From positions 2,604,001 through 2,668,000 of the forward strand of contig NZ_UGOZ01000001.1 of the NCBI RefSeq assembly GCF_900452865.1: 64,000 nucleotides of DNA. The letters are read 5' to 3'. Shown piece by piece: positions 62,674 through 64,000 of this stretch. The notes under the pieces are model-generated. The model had not been told where the DNA came from and did not search any database. It worked only from the letters and a program-made list of their open reading frames with translations. A program made the translations under genes and the position numbers. The stretch's first letter is position 1, and the number at the start of each line of letters is the position of its first letter. Source of the stretch: Legionella taurinensis. Lineage in GTDB: Bacteria; Pseudomonadota; Gammaproteobacteria; Legionellales; Legionellaceae.

Positions 62674-64000
62674 ATGGATGATTTAGGCAAGGTAGCCTAC
62701 TTTGGTAATACCGCAGGGTGGGCTCTTGCATTAAAAGCCTTTTTACCTCCTGCCTTTTTATCACTGGCATGCATTATTGTTGGGCATTATGCAGGCTTCC
62801 TTGCATTCCATACCTTAGCCGAACTCATTGCGATTATCATCAGTCTTATTGCAATGACGGTAGCAGTCACCTCGACGCGCTTTACCAAAAATCAATTTGT
62901 GGTGGTTATTTCACTGACAGGCGGTTGGTGCGCCTGTCTTGATATAGCGCACCTTTTAGTTTATCAGGGCATGTCGCTTATACCCTCTACAGGGGGAAAT
63001 GAGAGCACACAACTTTGGATTTCGGCTCGTTTTATACAGGCCTTGTCATTTGTAGCTGCTACTTATTTTTTTCGTCACCTCATTCGTGTCTGGATCTTTA
63101 ATTTAACCCTTTTTATTTTGATATCCTTGGTTTTTAGTGCTGTTTTTTCAGGGTATTTTCCTCAGACTTTCATTGATGGCTATGGGGTAACACCGTTTAA
63201 AACTTACAGTGAATGGGTCATTATTCTGGTGTTGTGTGTCGGCTGGCGGTTACTTTGGAAAAACAGGAATTTGTTGACAAAAACCACTCTGTTTTATCTG
63301 TCCATGAGTATCGTGACGATGATCATCACCGAGATCGCGCTTTCTCAATACACAAGTTTGTTTGGTATCGAAAACAGCATCGGTCATACCTCAAGGATTT
63401 TTACCTATTGGTTTATCTATGTCGCTTTAGTCATTCAAACACTAACCAACCCGTTCAGCTTGCTGGCCCAGGCGGCCAATACCTATGATCATATTCCCGA
63501 TGCCACCTTGATTGTTCAGCCGGATGGCAATATTTGTCAGGCGAATCACGCGGCCGGTTTAATGAAAGCAATGCCCGCTGAAACATTAGTCGGCAAGGCA
63601 TCCCATGCCCTGTTTCATCACAAAGGAATACCACAAGCCCACTGCCCGGTCTGCTCACAATTACCCCATACTCAAAACCCCTTTGCTACGGCAATTGAGA
63701 CGAGTGAGGGCTTTTGGGTGGAATGCAGTTTATCGCCCATTCATTCCGAGTTTTTTCCGGATGCCTGGGTACAGGTGATACGAGACATTACGCCGCGTAA
63801 ACAGCTGGAACTGAAACAAAGTCACCTAACGCAGGCGCTTGGGGAGCGTATTAAAGAACTCCAATGCCTCTACCGCATCTCAGAGTACAGCGGGCGTCAG
63901 GCGCTTAATATTGAGGAATTTTTTGCCGAAACCGCACGGCAGTTGCCTTTAGCCTTTCAGTTTCCGGAACTGATGGTTGCCAACATCGAGTCAATCTGGG
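62674..64000 (+). CDS. MASE3-PAS sensor protein, N-terminal part
   Basis: An ATG at 62674 opens a frame to the end of the window; at least 442 residues are visible and the C-terminus lies outside. Residues 20-265 contain about seven membrane helices of the MASE3 type (FHTLAELIAIIISLI, then LDIAHLLVYQGMSLIPSTGG). A PAS domain follows (YDHIPDATLIVQPDGNICQ near 273, with HKGIPQAHCPVC near 315), then a coiled helix (ELKQSHLTQALGERIKEL) and the beginning of what may be a GAF domain. The output domain is probably a histidine kinase or GGDEF. GGAGAA is upstream of the ATG. Confidence 0.85.
   Translation, partial: MDDLGKVAYFGNTAGWALALKAFLPPAFLSLACIIVGHYAGFLAFHTLAELIAIIISLIAMTVAVTSTRFTKNQFVVVISLTGGWCACLDIAHLLVYQGMSLIPSTGGNESTQLWISARFIQALSFVAATYFFRHLIRVWIFNLTLFILISLVFSAVFSGYFPQTFIDGYGVTPFKTYSEWVIILVLCVGWRLLWKNRNLLTKTTLFYLSMSIVTMIITEIALSQYTSLFGIENSIGHTSRIFTYWFIYVALVIQTLTNPFSLLAQAANTYDHIPDATLIVQPDGNICQANHAAGLMKAMPAETLVGKASHALFHHKGIPQAHCPVCSQLPHTQNPFATAIETSEGFWVECSLSPIHSEFFPDAWVQVIRDITPRKQLELKQSHLTQALGERIKELQCLYRISEYSGRQALNIEEFFAETARQLPLAFQFPELMVANIESIW

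Overview
The window looks like a chromosomal segment of a Legionella-type gammaproteobacterium. The evidence is a ProA-type secreted zinc metalloprotease with a full-length preproprotein, the rpsU-yqeY-dnaG-rpoD macromolecular synthesis operon, accB-accC-prmA-purH, a GGDEF-EAL protein, and intergenic 'AACCCGGGAT..GGGCG' repeats. This assignment comes from gene content and protein resemblance only; no database search was possible.

Region 1 (1-25.6 kb) is ordinary core chromosome with visibly higher GC. It holds fructose-bisphosphate aldolase (5' end outside the window), an EEP-family hydrolase, an alpha/beta hydrolase, ProA, Sua5, OadA/PycB, aroQ, accB-accC-prmA-purH, two small unknown proteins, a c-di-GMP protein, a secreted His-rich protein, mdh-nudE, hemW, plsY, tsaD, and rpsU-yqeY-dnaG-rpoD. 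It ends at a CAU-anticodon tRNA gene.

Region 2 (25.6-39.4 kb) is an AT-rich, mobile-element-scarred island that starts right behind the tRNA with a tyrosine-integrase remnant. It contains an ISL3-family element nested inside an IS3-family element (both target duplications readable), two identical 1198-bp IS3/IS407-type copies, a truncated IS3 orfA and a further 1198-bp IS3-type element with a frameshifted orfA. Between them lie a SAM methyltransferase, a VUT-type transporter coupled to an XRE/S24-like regulator, a 36-residue acidic peptide gene coupled to an oligopeptide-binding-like gene that two IS copies have broken, a DUF4143-type AAA ATPase preceded by five 22-bp palindromic repeats, and a truncated second methyltransferase.

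Region 3 (39.5-48.9 kb) is the most unexpected part. It is a minus-strand operon encoding all three magnesium-chelatase subunits (BchH, BchI, BchD) and a fused protein, glutamate-1-semialdehyde aminomutase (HemL) joined to a Mg-protoporphyrin IX O-methyltransferase (BchM/ChlM). Together these would raise ALA supply, insert Mg2+ into protoporphyrin IX and methylate the product to Mg-protoporphyrin IX monomethyl ester. No later (bacterio)chlorophyll gene is present in the window. Either the rest of a photosynthesis cluster lies elsewhere, or the Mg-porphyrin ester has another role.

Region 4 (49-64 kb) has an FAA-family hydrolase, a small secreted protein, a tightly coupled six-gene minus-strand run (glycosyltransferase, MBL/beta-CASP protein, zinc alcohol dehydrogenase, two P1B-type metal ATPases, PRPP synthase), a divergent AMP/thymidine phosphorylase, an amino-acid permease and the start of a MASE3-PAS sensor protein that runs off the window. 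PRPP synthase and the phosphorylase suggest a nucleotide-salvage function combined with metal and stress handling.
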